Source: Pseudomonas sp. MIACH (GTDB lineage: Bacteria > Pseudomonadota > Gammaproteobacteria > Pseudomonadales > Pseudomonadaceae). From it: a stretch of DNA of 64,000 bases. The notes under the pieces are model-generated. The model saw nothing but the letters and a program-made list of their open reading frames with translations, made no database searches and was not told the DNA's origin. Location of the stretch: the NCBI RefSeq assembly GCF_001269925.1, contig NZ_LHVO01000018.1, positions 248,001-312,000 of the forward strand. The letters are read 5' to 3'. Within the stretch, counting starts at the first letter, position 1. Each line of letters starts with the position of its first letter. A program made the translations under genes and the position numbers. Positions 1 to 8,009 of this stretch are shown one piece after another.

Positions 1-44
1 CCTCTCCCAAGCAGGCTGTATCCGGTCTTTGCAGATTTTTTCGT

Positions 45-1019
45 TCAGGCGCGCGCGTAAGCGGCGATGGCTGCACGGGCGGTATGGGACGGCAGCTCTG
101 CAAACAGCTCCTGGTACTCCGCCGCGAAATGGCTCAGGTGATAGAAGCCCCACTGGGCGGCGGCATCACCAATCGTCAGCTCGCAGGCACGGGTGGACAT
201 CAAGGTGCGGCGTACGCCGTTGAGCCTTACAGAGCGCAGGTAATTCAGCGGAGTGGTCTCGGCGACCGAGCGGAAGCTGTTCTGCACCGTACGCCGACTC
301 ACCTGGAGACGCTCGCACAAATCGATCACGCTGGGCACGTTGATCATTTCGGTGGTCGCCAGGCGGTGGCATTTCTCGACGATAAAACTGCGCGTGGAAC
401 TGGGGCTGCGCTGGTGCTTGTCGCACGCGGGGTCGATCATCAGTTGCAACAGCTCACTGAGCATGGCCTGCTCCAGCGCTACCTCGCGCGCTCGATCCAG
501 CGTGCTATCGAGGTCTTCGTGCACCAGTGCCTGGGAGAAAAGCGCCAGCAATCGGCGCCGAGCCTGGGCAAATCGCTGGGGGGAAACCCTGATCACCGGC
601 TGGCGCAGCAACCGATTGAGGTCCTTGGCTGAAGCGGTCTGCTCCAACGCCTCGTCGAATAAGTCACGCTCAAAGGTGATGGACAGCAACTCCATGCCCA
701 TCGGCATATGGAACATGAACTCCTCGCCGCCGTGGAGAAAGAACAGGCTGCTGTCATCCACCTCGCGCCCCTGCATGCGAATCGAACCCGGGACGTTGAT
801 CGGCACGGCAAAGCACATCTTGTCGCGGGGCGCCACGCCGTTCTGCACCACGCGCTGGTTGATCTGTTCGAGAAACAAGTGACAACCGGTTGTCGTCAGT
901 TGCATCAGCGAGCTCTCGGCGCAGCCGGCGGTTAACTGGCTGTAGTCCTGGTTCCACTGCTGGATGGTGGCTGCATGCACGTGGACATCTCGAAAATGGC
1001 TGATCGTCTGGTTTTTCAT
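45..1019 (-). CDS. AraC-family transcriptional regulator (EutR-like)
   Basis: A 324-residue regulator. The last ~100 residues carry the two helix-turn-helix units of AraC/XylS proteins (LCERLQVSRRTVQNSF, then the QWGFYHLSHFAAEYQELF block). The N-terminal ~220 residues are an effector or oligomerisation domain resembling EutR-type regulators. I start at the ATG at 1017-1019 because GAGG lies about 10 bases upstream of it; an in-frame ATG 23 codons further upstream lacks a good ribosome site. It is divergent from the aminotransferase/aldehyde dehydrogenase pair, so it probably regulates them. A 9-bp inverted repeat sits between the two start codons. The inducer cannot be told from sequence. Family assignment is firm; the target genes are inferred from position. 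Confidence 0.9.
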   Translation of the reverse strand: MKNQTISHFRDVHVHAATIQQWNQDYSQLTAGCAESSLMQLTTTGCHLFLEQINQRVVQNGVAPRDKMCFAVPINVPGSIRMQGREVDDSSLFFLHGGEEFMFHMPMGMELLSITFERDLFDEALEQTASAKDLNRLLRQPVIRVSPQRFAQARRRLLALFSQALVHEDLDSTLDRAREVALEQAMLSELLQLMIDPACDKHQRSPSSTRSFIVEKCHRLATTEMINVPSVIDLCERLQVSRRTVQNSFRSVAETTPLNYLRSVRLNGVRRTLMSTRACELTIGDAAAQWGFYHLSHFAAEYQELFAELPSHTARAAIAAYARA

Positions 1020-1130
1020 TGGGTCGTGTACCTCTACCAATATTCTTGTTTTTAGATCGCCTATGGGCTTGATAGTCGCACATAGCACAAATCGTGGAAA
1101 TTGTTTATGCGCTGGAATGCATGCATCTCA

Positions 1131-1182
1131 TGTGCCGATTCGGGCTACCGGCCTGGAACCGGCGCCGGAGATGATCGGCACA
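1131..1182. promoter_or_regulatory. Inverted repeat in the divergent regulator/aminotransferase intergenic region
   Basis: TGTGCCGAT (1131-1139) and ATCGGCACA (1174-1182) form a perfect 9-bp inverted repeat with a 34-base spacer, ending 28 bases before the aminotransferase start. The spacer also holds several CCGG-type repeats. It could be the binding site of the divergent AraC-type regulator or an mRNA leader hairpin. The repeat is seen directly; its role is inferred. Confidence 0.4.
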
Positions 1183-1210
1183 CTTAAATAGACATTCCAG
1201 AGAGACCGTC

Positions 1211-2587
1211 ATGAGTGAAGCCAAACTTCAATCCCTGCACTTCGCGGATGCCCCGCGGATTATCTCCGGCGAACTGCCCGGCCCCAAAACCCGCGAAGCC
1301 CTGGCGCTGTCGGCGAGTACCGAGTCGATGGCACGCGGCGGCGGACGCATGCCGATCGCCATGGACCGCGCCTTCGGTGCGACCTTCAAAGACCCGGACG
1401 GCAACACTTACATCGACCTGTCCGCCGGCGTCGGTGTCAGCAGCGTAGGTCGCTGCCACCCCAAAGTGGTGCAGGCGATTCGCGAACAGTCCGAAGTGCT
1501 GATGCACGCCCTGGAAATCAACAGCACCCGGCGTACCGAGCTGGCTGCCAAGTTGTCCGAAATCGCGCCCGAGGGGTTGCGTGGCGACTGCATCACCTTC
1601 TTCACGCAAAGCGGCAGTGATGCCCTGGAAGCCGCGATCAAGTTCGCCAAGCGCATCACCGGGCGGCACCAGATCATCGCCTTCCACGGTGGCTACCACG
1701 GTGTGTGGAACGCTTCGGGCTCGCTGACCACCGGCACGGCCTACCGCAAGGGCTTTGGTGCGCAGATGGGCGGCGTGATTCACGCCCCCTACCCTTACGC
1801 CTACCGCTTCCCCTTCGACACCACCCACAAAAGCGCCGAGCAGATCGCCGGCGAGTACATCGATTACCTGTTGAACACGCCGTACACCGCCGCCGATGAC
1901 GTGGCGGCCGTGATTGTGGAACCGGTACAGGGCGAAGGCGGCTACGTGCCGCCTTCGCCGGAATTCCTGCAATTGCTGCGCAAGGCCTGCGACCGCAGCG
2001 GCACATTGCTGATCGTCGATGAAGTGCAGTCCGGCGCCGGTCGCACCGGCAAAATGTGGGCGGTCGAACACTCCGGCGTGAAGCCCGACATGCTCACCTT
2101 CGGCAAGGGCATCGGCAGCGACCTGCCCATGGCCGGCCTGATCATGCGCTCGGACCTGGCAGCGAAAATCCCCGACGGTTCCATGCCTAACACCTTCGCC
2201 GCCAACTCGTTGTCGGCTGCCGTGGCACTGACCAACATCAGCATCCTCCAGGACCCTGAACTCGACCTGCCCAGCCGTGCCCACACCCTGGGGCTGGAAG
2301 CTCAGGCGCATATTCGCGGCTTCAACAGCCCGTTAGTCGGTGAAGTGCGCGGGCGCGGCCTGATGATCGGTATCGAACTGATCGAAGACCCGCTCACCAA
2401 GGCGCCCCTGCCGGGCGAAAAGATCGGCCAACTGATGGGCTATCTGCTCAACCACGGCGTGCTGATGATTCCCTGTGGCCGCTACAGCAACGTGATGCGT
2501 GTCATGCCCTCGCTGACGATCTCGCGTGAGCTGTTCTTCAAGGCACTGGACATCTTCGGCGACGCCCTGGCTTCCCTCAAAGCATGA
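1211..2587 (+). CDS. Class III PLP-dependent aminotransferase
   Basis: A 458-residue fold-type I, class III (omega-amino acid type) aminotransferase. It should move an amino group from an amine or omega-amino acid to a keto acid using pyridoxal phosphate. Visible landmarks are SGSDALEAAIKFAKR (cofactor phosphate region), FHGGYHG, VEPVQGEGGY, the DEVQSGAGRTG motif holding the cofactor aspartate, and the Schiff-base lysine K299 in FGKGIGSDLP. Length is normal for the family. GAGAG precedes the ATG. The aldehyde dehydrogenase begins 27 bases downstream, so the pair probably turns an amine into a carboxylate through a semialdehyde (as GabT/GabD do). The substrate cannot be read from sequence; GABA, a diamine product or another omega-amino acid are all possible. 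Confidence 0.9.
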   Translation: MSEAKLQSLHFADAPRIISGELPGPKTREALALSASTESMARGGGRMPIAMDRAFGATFKDPDGNTYIDLSAGVGVSSVGRCHPKVVQAIREQSEVLMHALEINSTRRTELAAKLSEIAPEGLRGDCITFFTQSGSDALEAAIKFAKRITGRHQIIAFHGGYHGVWNASGSLTTGTAYRKGFGAQMGGVIHAPYPYAYRFPFDTTHKSAEQIAGEYIDYLLNTPYTAADDVAAVIVEPVQGEGGYVPPSPEFLQLLRKACDRSGTLLIVDEVQSGAGRTGKMWAVEHSGVKPDMLTFGKGIGSDLPMAGLIMRSDLAAKIPDGSMPNTFAANSLSAAVALTNISILQDPELDLPSRAHTLGLEAQAHIRGFNSPLVGEVRGRGLMIGIELIEDPLTKAPLPGEKIGQLMGYLLNHGVLMIPCGRYSNVMRVMPSLTISRELFFKALDIFGDALASLKA

Positions 2588-2614
2588 TCCTGCCCATTAC
2601 TCAAGGACCGCAAA

Positions 2615-4069
2615 ATGACTGAGCACTTGAATCATTTCATCGAAGGTGCGTCCTGCGAAGCCTTCGACCGTCGGCGCATCGATCTGGTCAACCCCGTGAC
2701 TGAACAGGTGTACGGCAGCTCCGCACGCGGCACACGCGAAGACGTGGACCGTGCCGTGGCGGCTGCACGCCGGCAACTCGACGGCGGCGAGTGGAGCCAA
2801 CTCGACGGCGCCCAACGTGGCCGACTGCTGTCGAAACTGGCCGACCTGGTGGAGCGCGACACCGAGCTGCTGGCGGATCTCGACGCCAACGCCATCGGTC
2901 GCTCCCCCATCGAGCCGCGCCGGATGGACCTGCCCAACGCGATTGCCAACCTGCGCGCCGCCGCTGGCTGGGCCAACCAGCTTGAAGGTCGCACCATTCC
3001 CACCGGTGGCTACTTCGGCACCAAAACCCTGTCGTACACGGTACGCGAGCCCGTCGGCGTGGTGGGTGCCATCGTGCCCTGGAACTCGCCGCTGATGATC
3101 ACGGCGTGGAAGCTCGCCGCGTTGCTAGCGGCGGGCTGTACCGTGGTGGTCAAGCCATCGGAAGAAACCCCGCAGTCAGCCTTGCAACTGGCGCTGCTGG
3201 CGCAGGAAGCGGGTTTCCCGGACGGCGTGATCAACGTGGTCACCGGCTACGGTAACGAAGTCGGTCGCGCCCTGTGCGAACACCCGGATATCGCCAAGAT
3301 CAGCTTCACCGGCAGCCCCGAGGCCGGGCGTGAAATCCAGCGCACCGCCGGTGTGTTGTTCAAGCGCGTGGCCTTGGAATTGGGCGGCAAGAGCCCGCAG
3401 ATTGTGTTCGACGATGCCTCCTTCGAGGACGCCCTGCGCGGCTGTACGCTCGGTCTGTTCGCCAACCAGGGCCAGGTGTGTGCGGCCGGTTCGCGAATCC
3501 TGGTGCAGCGCAGCCTCGCCGAACGCTTCGGCGCCGCGCTGGCCGAGGCCGCACAGGCGGTGACCGTGGGCGACCCTCGCGAGCCCGGCGTACAGATGGG
3601 CCCCGTGGCCAAGAAGGCGCAGTTCGATCGTGTCAACCGCTATATCCAACTCGGCATCGACCAAGGCGCAACGCTGTTGGCGGGCGGCGTCTCGGCCCCT
3701 AAGAAAGGCTGGTTCGTGCGTCCGACGATCTTCGCCAACGCCCGCAACGACATGGAAATCGCCCGGGACGAGATCTTCGGCCCCGTCGGCACACTGATCA
3801 CGTTCGACAGCGAAGACGAAGCGATCGCCCTGGCCAACGACAGCAGCTACGGCCTCGCGGCCACCGTCTGGACCAGCGACCTGGTCAGAGCGCACCGCGT
3901 CGCGGCAGCGGTGAAAGCCGGCGCCGTGGGCATCAACTGCTGGAGCCCATTGGACGCCAACCTGCCCTGGGGCGGCGTCAAGACCAGCGGTATCGGGCGT
4001 GAAGGTGGGTTCAGCGGTGCACTGGCCTACACCGAGGAGAAAGTCATCACCGTGCTGCTGCCGGCCTGA
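2615..4069 (+). CDS. NAD(P)-dependent aldehyde dehydrogenase
   Basis: A 484-residue ALDH-superfamily enzyme of normal length. It oxidises an aldehyde to its acid. Seen directly: the cofactor/oxyanion region VPWNSPLM, KPSEETP, the nucleotide-fold FTGSPEAGR, the general base E255 in LELGGKSP, the nucleophile C289 in NQGQVCAAGSR, and the late motif EIFGPV. AAGGA lies upstream of the ATG, which follows the aminotransferase stop by 27 bases, so the two are co-transcribed. The partner aminotransferase suggests a semialdehyde substrate, but betaine-aldehyde or aromatic-aldehyde specificity is not excluded. Confidence 0.92.
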   Translation: MTEHLNHFIEGASCEAFDRRRIDLVNPVTEQVYGSSARGTREDVDRAVAAARRQLDGGEWSQLDGAQRGRLLSKLADLVERDTELLADLDANAIGRSPIEPRRMDLPNAIANLRAAAGWANQLEGRTIPTGGYFGTKTLSYTVREPVGVVGAIVPWNSPLMITAWKLAALLAAGCTVVVKPSEETPQSALQLALLAQEAGFPDGVINVVTGYGNEVGRALCEHPDIAKISFTGSPEAGREIQRTAGVLFKRVALELGGKSPQIVFDDASFEDALRGCTLGLFANQGQVCAAGSRILVQRSLAERFGAALAEAAQAVTVGDPREPGVQMGPVAKKAQFDRVNRYIQLGIDQGATLLAGGVSAPKKGWFVRPTIFANARNDMEIARDEIFGPVGTLITFDSEDEAIALANDSSYGLAATVWTSDLVRAHRVAAAVKAGAVGINCWSPLDANLPWGGVKTSGIGREGGFSGALAYTEEKVITVLLPA

Positions 4070-4091
4070 GTGCAGCGCCTACCCTGACCGA

Positions 4092-4116
4092 GCCACCCTC
4101 CAACGTTGAGGGTGGC
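4092..4116. terminator. Perfect hairpin between aldehyde dehydrogenase and cytochrome b561 genes
   Basis: GCCACCCTC and GAGGGTGGC form a 9-bp perfect stem with a 7-base loop, 23 bases after the dehydrogenase stop. No T-run follows, so it may be a weak terminator or an mRNA-stability hairpin. Confidence 0.45.
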
Positions 4117-4151
4117 CATTCAACCGTGCATCGCTCCGTGGAGAGCCTGAT

Positions 4152-4715
4152 ATGAACCCAATAGATCAACCGACAATCGATCGGTACCCGACCTCCCTGC
4201 GCGTGTTGCACTGGGTGCGTGCCGTGCTCGTCCTGGGCCTGCTGTGGGTCGGCTGGCACATGACCGGCATGAATGATGAAGTGGCGAGCAAATACGAGCT
4301 CTATTACCCGTGGCACAAGTCCTTCGGGGTGTTGACGTTCCTGGTGGTCCTGACTCAGCTCGCCGTGCGTTTTCGTACCCCCAAGCTGCCGCAGCCGCTG
4401 GAAACCCTGGCGGGGTATGAACGGCTCCTGTCACGCCTGACCCAGCGCGTAATGTACGTGCTGTTGGTGATCGTGCCGTTGATGGGCTACTCCATGTCGA
4501 GCACCTACACGATGAGCGACGGGGTGTTCTTTTTCGGGGTTAACCTGCCGGAACTGTTGCCAAAGAATGACGATTGGTTTGCGGTGTTCCAATGGCTGCA
4601 CAAAGTCCTCGCCTATACGTTGCTGGTCCTGATCGTGTTGCATGTGGCGGGCGCCCTCAAGCATCGCTTCTACGACCGCGACCCGCGCAACGACGTGTTG
4701 CGCCGCATGCTCTGA
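4152..4715 (+). CDS. Cytochrome b561 family, di-heme membrane cytochrome
   Basis: A 187-residue inner-membrane cytochrome b of the CybB/YodB type. It has four predicted membrane helices, at about residues 16-36, 55-73, 92-112 and 149-168. Histidines suited to bind two b hemes are H20 in helix 1, H55 at the start of helix 2, and H150 and H164 in helix 4. Such proteins pass electrons between quinol and periplasmic acceptors; the acceptor here is unknown. GGAGAG precedes the start. It follows the aldehyde dehydrogenase by 82 bases including a hairpin, so it may be a separate unit. A second, truncated b561 gene lies at 50929. Confidence 0.88.
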   Translation: MNPIDQPTIDRYPTSLRVLHWVRAVLVLGLLWVGWHMTGMNDEVASKYELYYPWHKSFGVLTFLVVLTQLAVRFRTPKLPQPLETLAGYERLLSRLTQRVMYVLLVIVPLMGYSMSSTYTMSDGVFFFGVNLPELLPKNDDWFAVFQWLHKVLAYTLLVLIVLHVAGALKHRFYDRDPRNDVLRRML

Positions 4716-4722
4716 ATGGATG

Positions 4723-4749
4723 AGGCGTTGACGCAAAACGTCAACGCCT
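4723..4749. terminator. Terminator-like hairpin between converging genes
   Basis: AGGCGTTGACG and CGTCAACGCCT form a perfect 11-bp stem around a CAAAA loop. It begins 8 bases after the cytochrome stop and precedes the convergent porin remnant, so it could end transcripts from either side. The T-tract is poor. Confidence 0.6.
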
Positions 4750-4779
4750 GCGGGACCTGCAACAGCCTTTAATGACGAC

Positions 4780-5562
4780 TCAGAACGTCACCCACACAAT
4801 GAACTGCATGTACGCGTTGGTCGACGCGCGGCCGCTCTGGCCGCCACCGTTGCCAAACCATTTCTCGGGCTTATAGAGGCCGATCAAGGGCGAAAGCGTG
4901 ACGTTATCCGTGACCATCCAATCCAGGAACAGATCCACCTCCCGCGCGGCGAAATCCCGCTCATTGCGACGGGACAGTTGGTGGTAGTCGAAGGCCATCG
5001 CGTTCAGGGTCAATTTCTCGGTTGGCCGGACTGAAAGCAGCACGTCGTTGATCTGCATATTCGAGGTCACCGAACCGGCGTAGTTGGCTGCGATTTCTCC
5101 CTGGTAGCGTTTGCGAAAGCCGCCCTGGAACAGGAAATCCCAGCCTTCGGAATAGCGCGAGTAGCGATAGCTGACCGTCGTCTGCCATTGCACATCGGCG
5201 AAGGTGTAGCCGGCGTCGAAGAACATTGCCCGCTGTGAGCCGGAACGTTTTTCCTGGCGAGCCACCTCGAATGCGAAGTCGGCGTTTTCAATCCCCGCGT
5301 TGCCCTGCCCACGAATGCTGTAGACGTTCATGCCCTTGCGTTCAAGCCGATCCGCGAAGGCATATTTCTCATCCACATCCAGGCCGTGAATATAGGTCGA
5401 ACCGATCGAGCCAATGGGTGTGGTGTAATCGAGAGTGCCTACCGCCAGTTCGGTCTTGGACTGGCCGGGGTTCTCGGACTTCAGCCATATCAGGCTGCCG
5501 TGCAGCCCCTCCTTGCCGCCCAGTTTCAGCACCGCCGTGTTGCCAAACGCCAGGCGCTGCCC
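4780..5562 (-). pseudogene. 5'-truncated OprD-like outer-membrane porin
   Basis: About 260 residues survive of what should be an OprD-family porin of some 400-450. The frame ends in a typical outer-membrane protein C-terminus (alternating residues, terminal Phe in FIVWVTF) and shows amphipathic strands such as LTLNAMAFDYH and NVTLSPLIGLYKP. Reading upstream, the frame stays open through FGNTAVLKLG (so the GTG at 5530-5532 is internal). Porin-like sequence then stops at about 5560, where the DNA becomes the 3' end of an unrelated gene on the other strand. No signal peptide or N-terminal strands remain, so a working porin is not expected. Family is fairly clear; the exact substrate subfamily is not. 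Confidence 0.8.
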
Positions 5563-5702
5563 AAGGCGTCGTCACGATCGGCCTGCCCCGAGCCGGCTGG
5601 TGGGGCATTGCAGCGCTGAACATCGGTGCGACTAAGACCTACAAAGGCAAACCGCTGTCCCAGGACGCGGTGCTGTGGATCCAGGCCAAGGATATGAAAT
5701 AA
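5557..5702 (+). pseudogene. 3' remnant of a DUF4198-like periplasmic protein gene
   Basis: The last ~47 codons read VVTIGLPRAGWWGIAALN, then an AVLWIQAKDMK end and a stop. This matches the C-terminal signature I associate with DUF4198 proteins (GWWGxAALN, then an aliphatic-W tail), often linked to metal uptake. No start, signal peptide or body of the gene precedes it: upstream DNA is the porin remnant on the other strand, although the plus frame happens to stay open through it to about 5226. I read this as one half of a deletion junction near 5557-5565. Family naming is from memory of the motif. Confidence 0.6.
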
Positions 5703-5972
5703 CGTGCTACCGGGCAGGGTTCCAGGTTAATGGGACCCTGTCCTGCCCGCCGTCCGTGCAGGTCGCGCAAGGCTGTCCTGGCTGTCGCCCCCTGACATTG
5801 GGAGGACTTGAGCGCCAAGCTGTTACGCGCACAGTTCGAGCGACGACAATCGCTGTGAGCAGTGCCAACATCGCTCGCGATTCAACGCTGGGAAATTGCA
5901 TCCTCGCGTAGGCTTGATCCAGGGGGGATTCGCGTAAATAAGCGATTGGCTCAGGCGCCCTGAAATATTCAT
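5703..5972. other. Non-coding stretch with one inverted repeat
   Basis: No convincing gene. CGGGCAGG (5711-5718) and CCTGCCCG (5742-5749) form an imperfect long hairpin just after the DUF4198 remnant stop, a plausible old terminator. The rest shows nothing I can name until the promoter at 5973. Confidence 0.4.
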
Positions 5973-6000
5973 TTGCAGTTTCCAGCCCCGCAACTATATT
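5973..6000 (+). promoter_or_regulatory. Candidate sigma-70 promoter for the Hint-protein gene
   Basis: TTGCAG (5973-5978) and TATATT (5995-6000) are separated by 16 bases. A start near 6007 would leave a leader of about 68 bases before the ATG at 6075. No operator is obvious. Confidence 0.45.
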
Positions 6001-6074
6001 CCTGACGTCCGGCGCTCACATGGATTAGGCACTCGGTGCAGTGAGCCGCTCGCTACCACCTCAGGGAAGACATC

Positions 6075-7922
6075 ATGGCGACTCGCGATTTCGTTCGAGC
6101 TGTACGTCACGCTTTTCTCACACTGGCCCTGGTCGCTCCCATGGCTGCCACTGCGGTCCAGGCCGCGAACAAGGATGCTCCCCCCAATGTGCTGAGTGCC
6201 GAGGCCAGGGCCGATATCAAAGCCCTCGACCTGGAAGTCGAGCCGGGCATCGCGCACCGCCTCGACCTGGCCAATCCGCTGCATTATCGCTACATCCTCG
6301 ACACCTACAAACGCGCCGGGAAAACCCCTGAGAACTCGCCCCAGCTGTTCAAAACCCTGGAAAACGGCCGTAACCTCGGCCTTGCCGATCTGAAGAAAAG
6401 CGGCACCCAACCCCTCAAGGCTCAGGCAGTGAGCAGCGAGAACGGCCCCGACGGGATTGAGAACCTCAACTTCATCGCCACCTTTTCCCAGGACAACGGT
6501 GCGACGTCGTCCAATACCCAGGCCAAGGCGCTGACTGCGACCGCCAGCCAGCCGGGCTATCAGGCCACCGGGGTGTCCTCGGTGGTCGGCGGCACCACCG
6601 CCAGCAATATCGTCATGGAACTGTATGAGGTCGAAACCGGCACGGTCTACGCCAGTAAATCGCTCTCAGAGTACAACCAAGGCACCGACTTTCGCGTCCA
6701 GGTGGAAGGCCAGGTGCCTTCAGCAGACGGCAATTCGACCACCAAGGCCAAGGCACTGTTCTACTACTTCCCGAAAAGCGCCGGGCCGGATGGTCCGCCG
6801 GTGATGTACACCCAGACCTACCAGGACACCGTCAACCCGACCAGCGCCTGTCTCGACAAGCCGAACTACTGCGTGCGTGACAATAACGGCAACTGCACCG
6901 GCAGCTACCAAACCAGTTGCACCAACACCAAGGCCAATACCACGCCGATCAAGCTGTGCTGGTACCGCGGCAGCCAGGGTGAGTGCGATTACTGGAATCC
7001 CACGGCGCACCCGACCAACTTCGTTTTCCCGCTGTCGGGCTCGGCGACCTTCCCCAATACCGTGGTCAATCCCGCAGCCGGGGTGACCTCGATCTATCTG
7101 CAGAACCCCACGGGCGGCGGTTGCAAGGTGTACTTCCAACAAACCGGCGGCCTCGATCCGCAGTACTGGAAGGTCGACGGCCAGACCATTTCCTGGAGCT
7201 ATCCGGCCTCGGCCTTCCCCAATACCGGTAACTGCATCGGCTACTACGACGGCACCGCAGCCAACCTGTGGGTCATCGCCTACATCTCCCTCAACGGCAG
7301 CAGCACCCAGGATCCGCCTTTCGGCACCCTCAACTTCACCAGCGACCGCAGCAACATCGGCGTTCCGGGCGTGAGCATCATCCCGCCGCTGTACATCATG
7401 CAGGGTTGCCTGGCCGAAGGCACCGAGATCACCCTGGCCGACGGCAGCAAGCGCGCGGTCGAAGCCTTCACCGGCAAGGGCGGCGAGTCGGTCAAGAGCG
7501 CCGACGGCGCGAGCAGCGAAGTGCGCGGTACCACCCAGGGCACCGAGCCGCATCCAATGATCCGCATCAAGACCGATGCCGGGCAGAACGTGCTGGTTAC
7601 CCGTACCCACCCGATGATCCTGACCAACGGCCTGCCGGCCCAGGCTCGTGCGCTGCGCGTCGGCGACGAGCTGAAAACCCTAGAAGGCAGTGCCGTCATC
7701 ACCTCCCTCACCCACGAGCAGTACACCGGGAAGGTGCACAACCTGCTGACCCAGCCGTACCCGACCTCCGGCACCTACTACGCGGGTGGCCTGCTCACTG
7801 GCGACGCCAACATGCAACAGGCGCTGGCCACGGTGAACAGCCGTCCGCCACTGCGCAGCCCGGCGGAAATCCGCGCCACCCTGCCCAAGGAGTGGTTGCA
7901 GGACTTCGATAACGACCAATGA
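6075..7922 (+). CDS. Secreted protein with C-terminal Hint (hedgehog/intein-type) domain
   Basis: A 615-residue protein. Residues 1-~32 form a Sec signal peptide: a basic start, a hydrophobic LTLALVAPMAATA core and a likely cut after VQA. Residues ~33-440 are not recognised; they include a cysteine-rich stretch (about 256-300) and beta-rich segments. From C445 (CLAEGTEITLADG) to about residue 580 lies a Hint fold: the block A cysteine nucleophile, the block B histidine H512 in VTRTHPM, and a late YYAGGLLTG strand. The usual terminal HN pair is replaced by GD, so protein splicing is unlikely, but N-S acyl shift and cleavage at C445 remain possible. GGGAAG precedes the ATG. It heads the same-strand block of giant genes and is the only member with a clear export signal. 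Confidence 0.8.
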   Translation: MATRDFVRAVRHAFLTLALVAPMAATAVQAANKDAPPNVLSAEARADIKALDLEVEPGIAHRLDLANPLHYRYILDTYKRAGKTPENSPQLFKTLENGRNLGLADLKKSGTQPLKAQAVSSENGPDGIENLNFIATFSQDNGATSSNTQAKALTATASQPGYQATGVSSVVGGTTASNIVMELYEVETGTVYASKSLSEYNQGTDFRVQVEGQVPSADGNSTTKAKALFYYFPKSAGPDGPPVMYTQTYQDTVNPTSACLDKPNYCVRDNNGNCTGSYQTSCTNTKANTTPIKLCWYRGSQGECDYWNPTAHPTNFVFPLSGSATFPNTVVNPAAGVTSIYLQNPTGGGCKVYFQQTGGLDPQYWKVDGQTISWSYPASAFPNTGNCIGYYDGTAANLWVIAYISLNGSSTQDPPFGTLNFTSDRSNIGVPGVSIIPPLYIMQGCLAEGTEITLADGSKRAVEAFTGKGGESVKSADGASSEVRGTTQGTEPHPMIRIKTDAGQNVLVTRTHPMILTNGLPAQARALRVGDELKTLEGSAVITSLTHEQYTGKVHNLLTQPYPTSGTYYAGGLLTGDANMQQALATVNSRPPLRSPAEIRATLPKEWLQDFDNDQ

Positions 7923-7929
7923 CGCCCGC

Positions 7930-7957
7930 GCGGGGAAGCATCGAGCTGCTTCCCCGC
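7930..7957 (+). terminator. Strong hairpin after the Hint gene
   Basis: GCGGGGAAGCA and TGCTTCCCCGC form a perfect 11-bp stem with a 6-base loop, followed by T-rich sequence (TCTTTTC, CCTTTTCC). It looks like an intrinsic terminator or attenuator between the Hint gene and the next four genes, which would lower their expression relative to the Hint protein. Confidence 0.65.
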
Positions 7958-8009
7958 CACCGCGTCTTTTCGGCTCTCTCCTTTTCCTGCCCTTTTTCCG
8001 GAGGCTCGC

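Noticed and set aside
5226..5560. Plus-strand open frame running into the DUF4198-like tail, as if one larger gene
   Set aside because: This part is antisense to a clear porin frame and shows no protein-like sequence; only the last ~47 codons belong to the DUF4198-like remnant.
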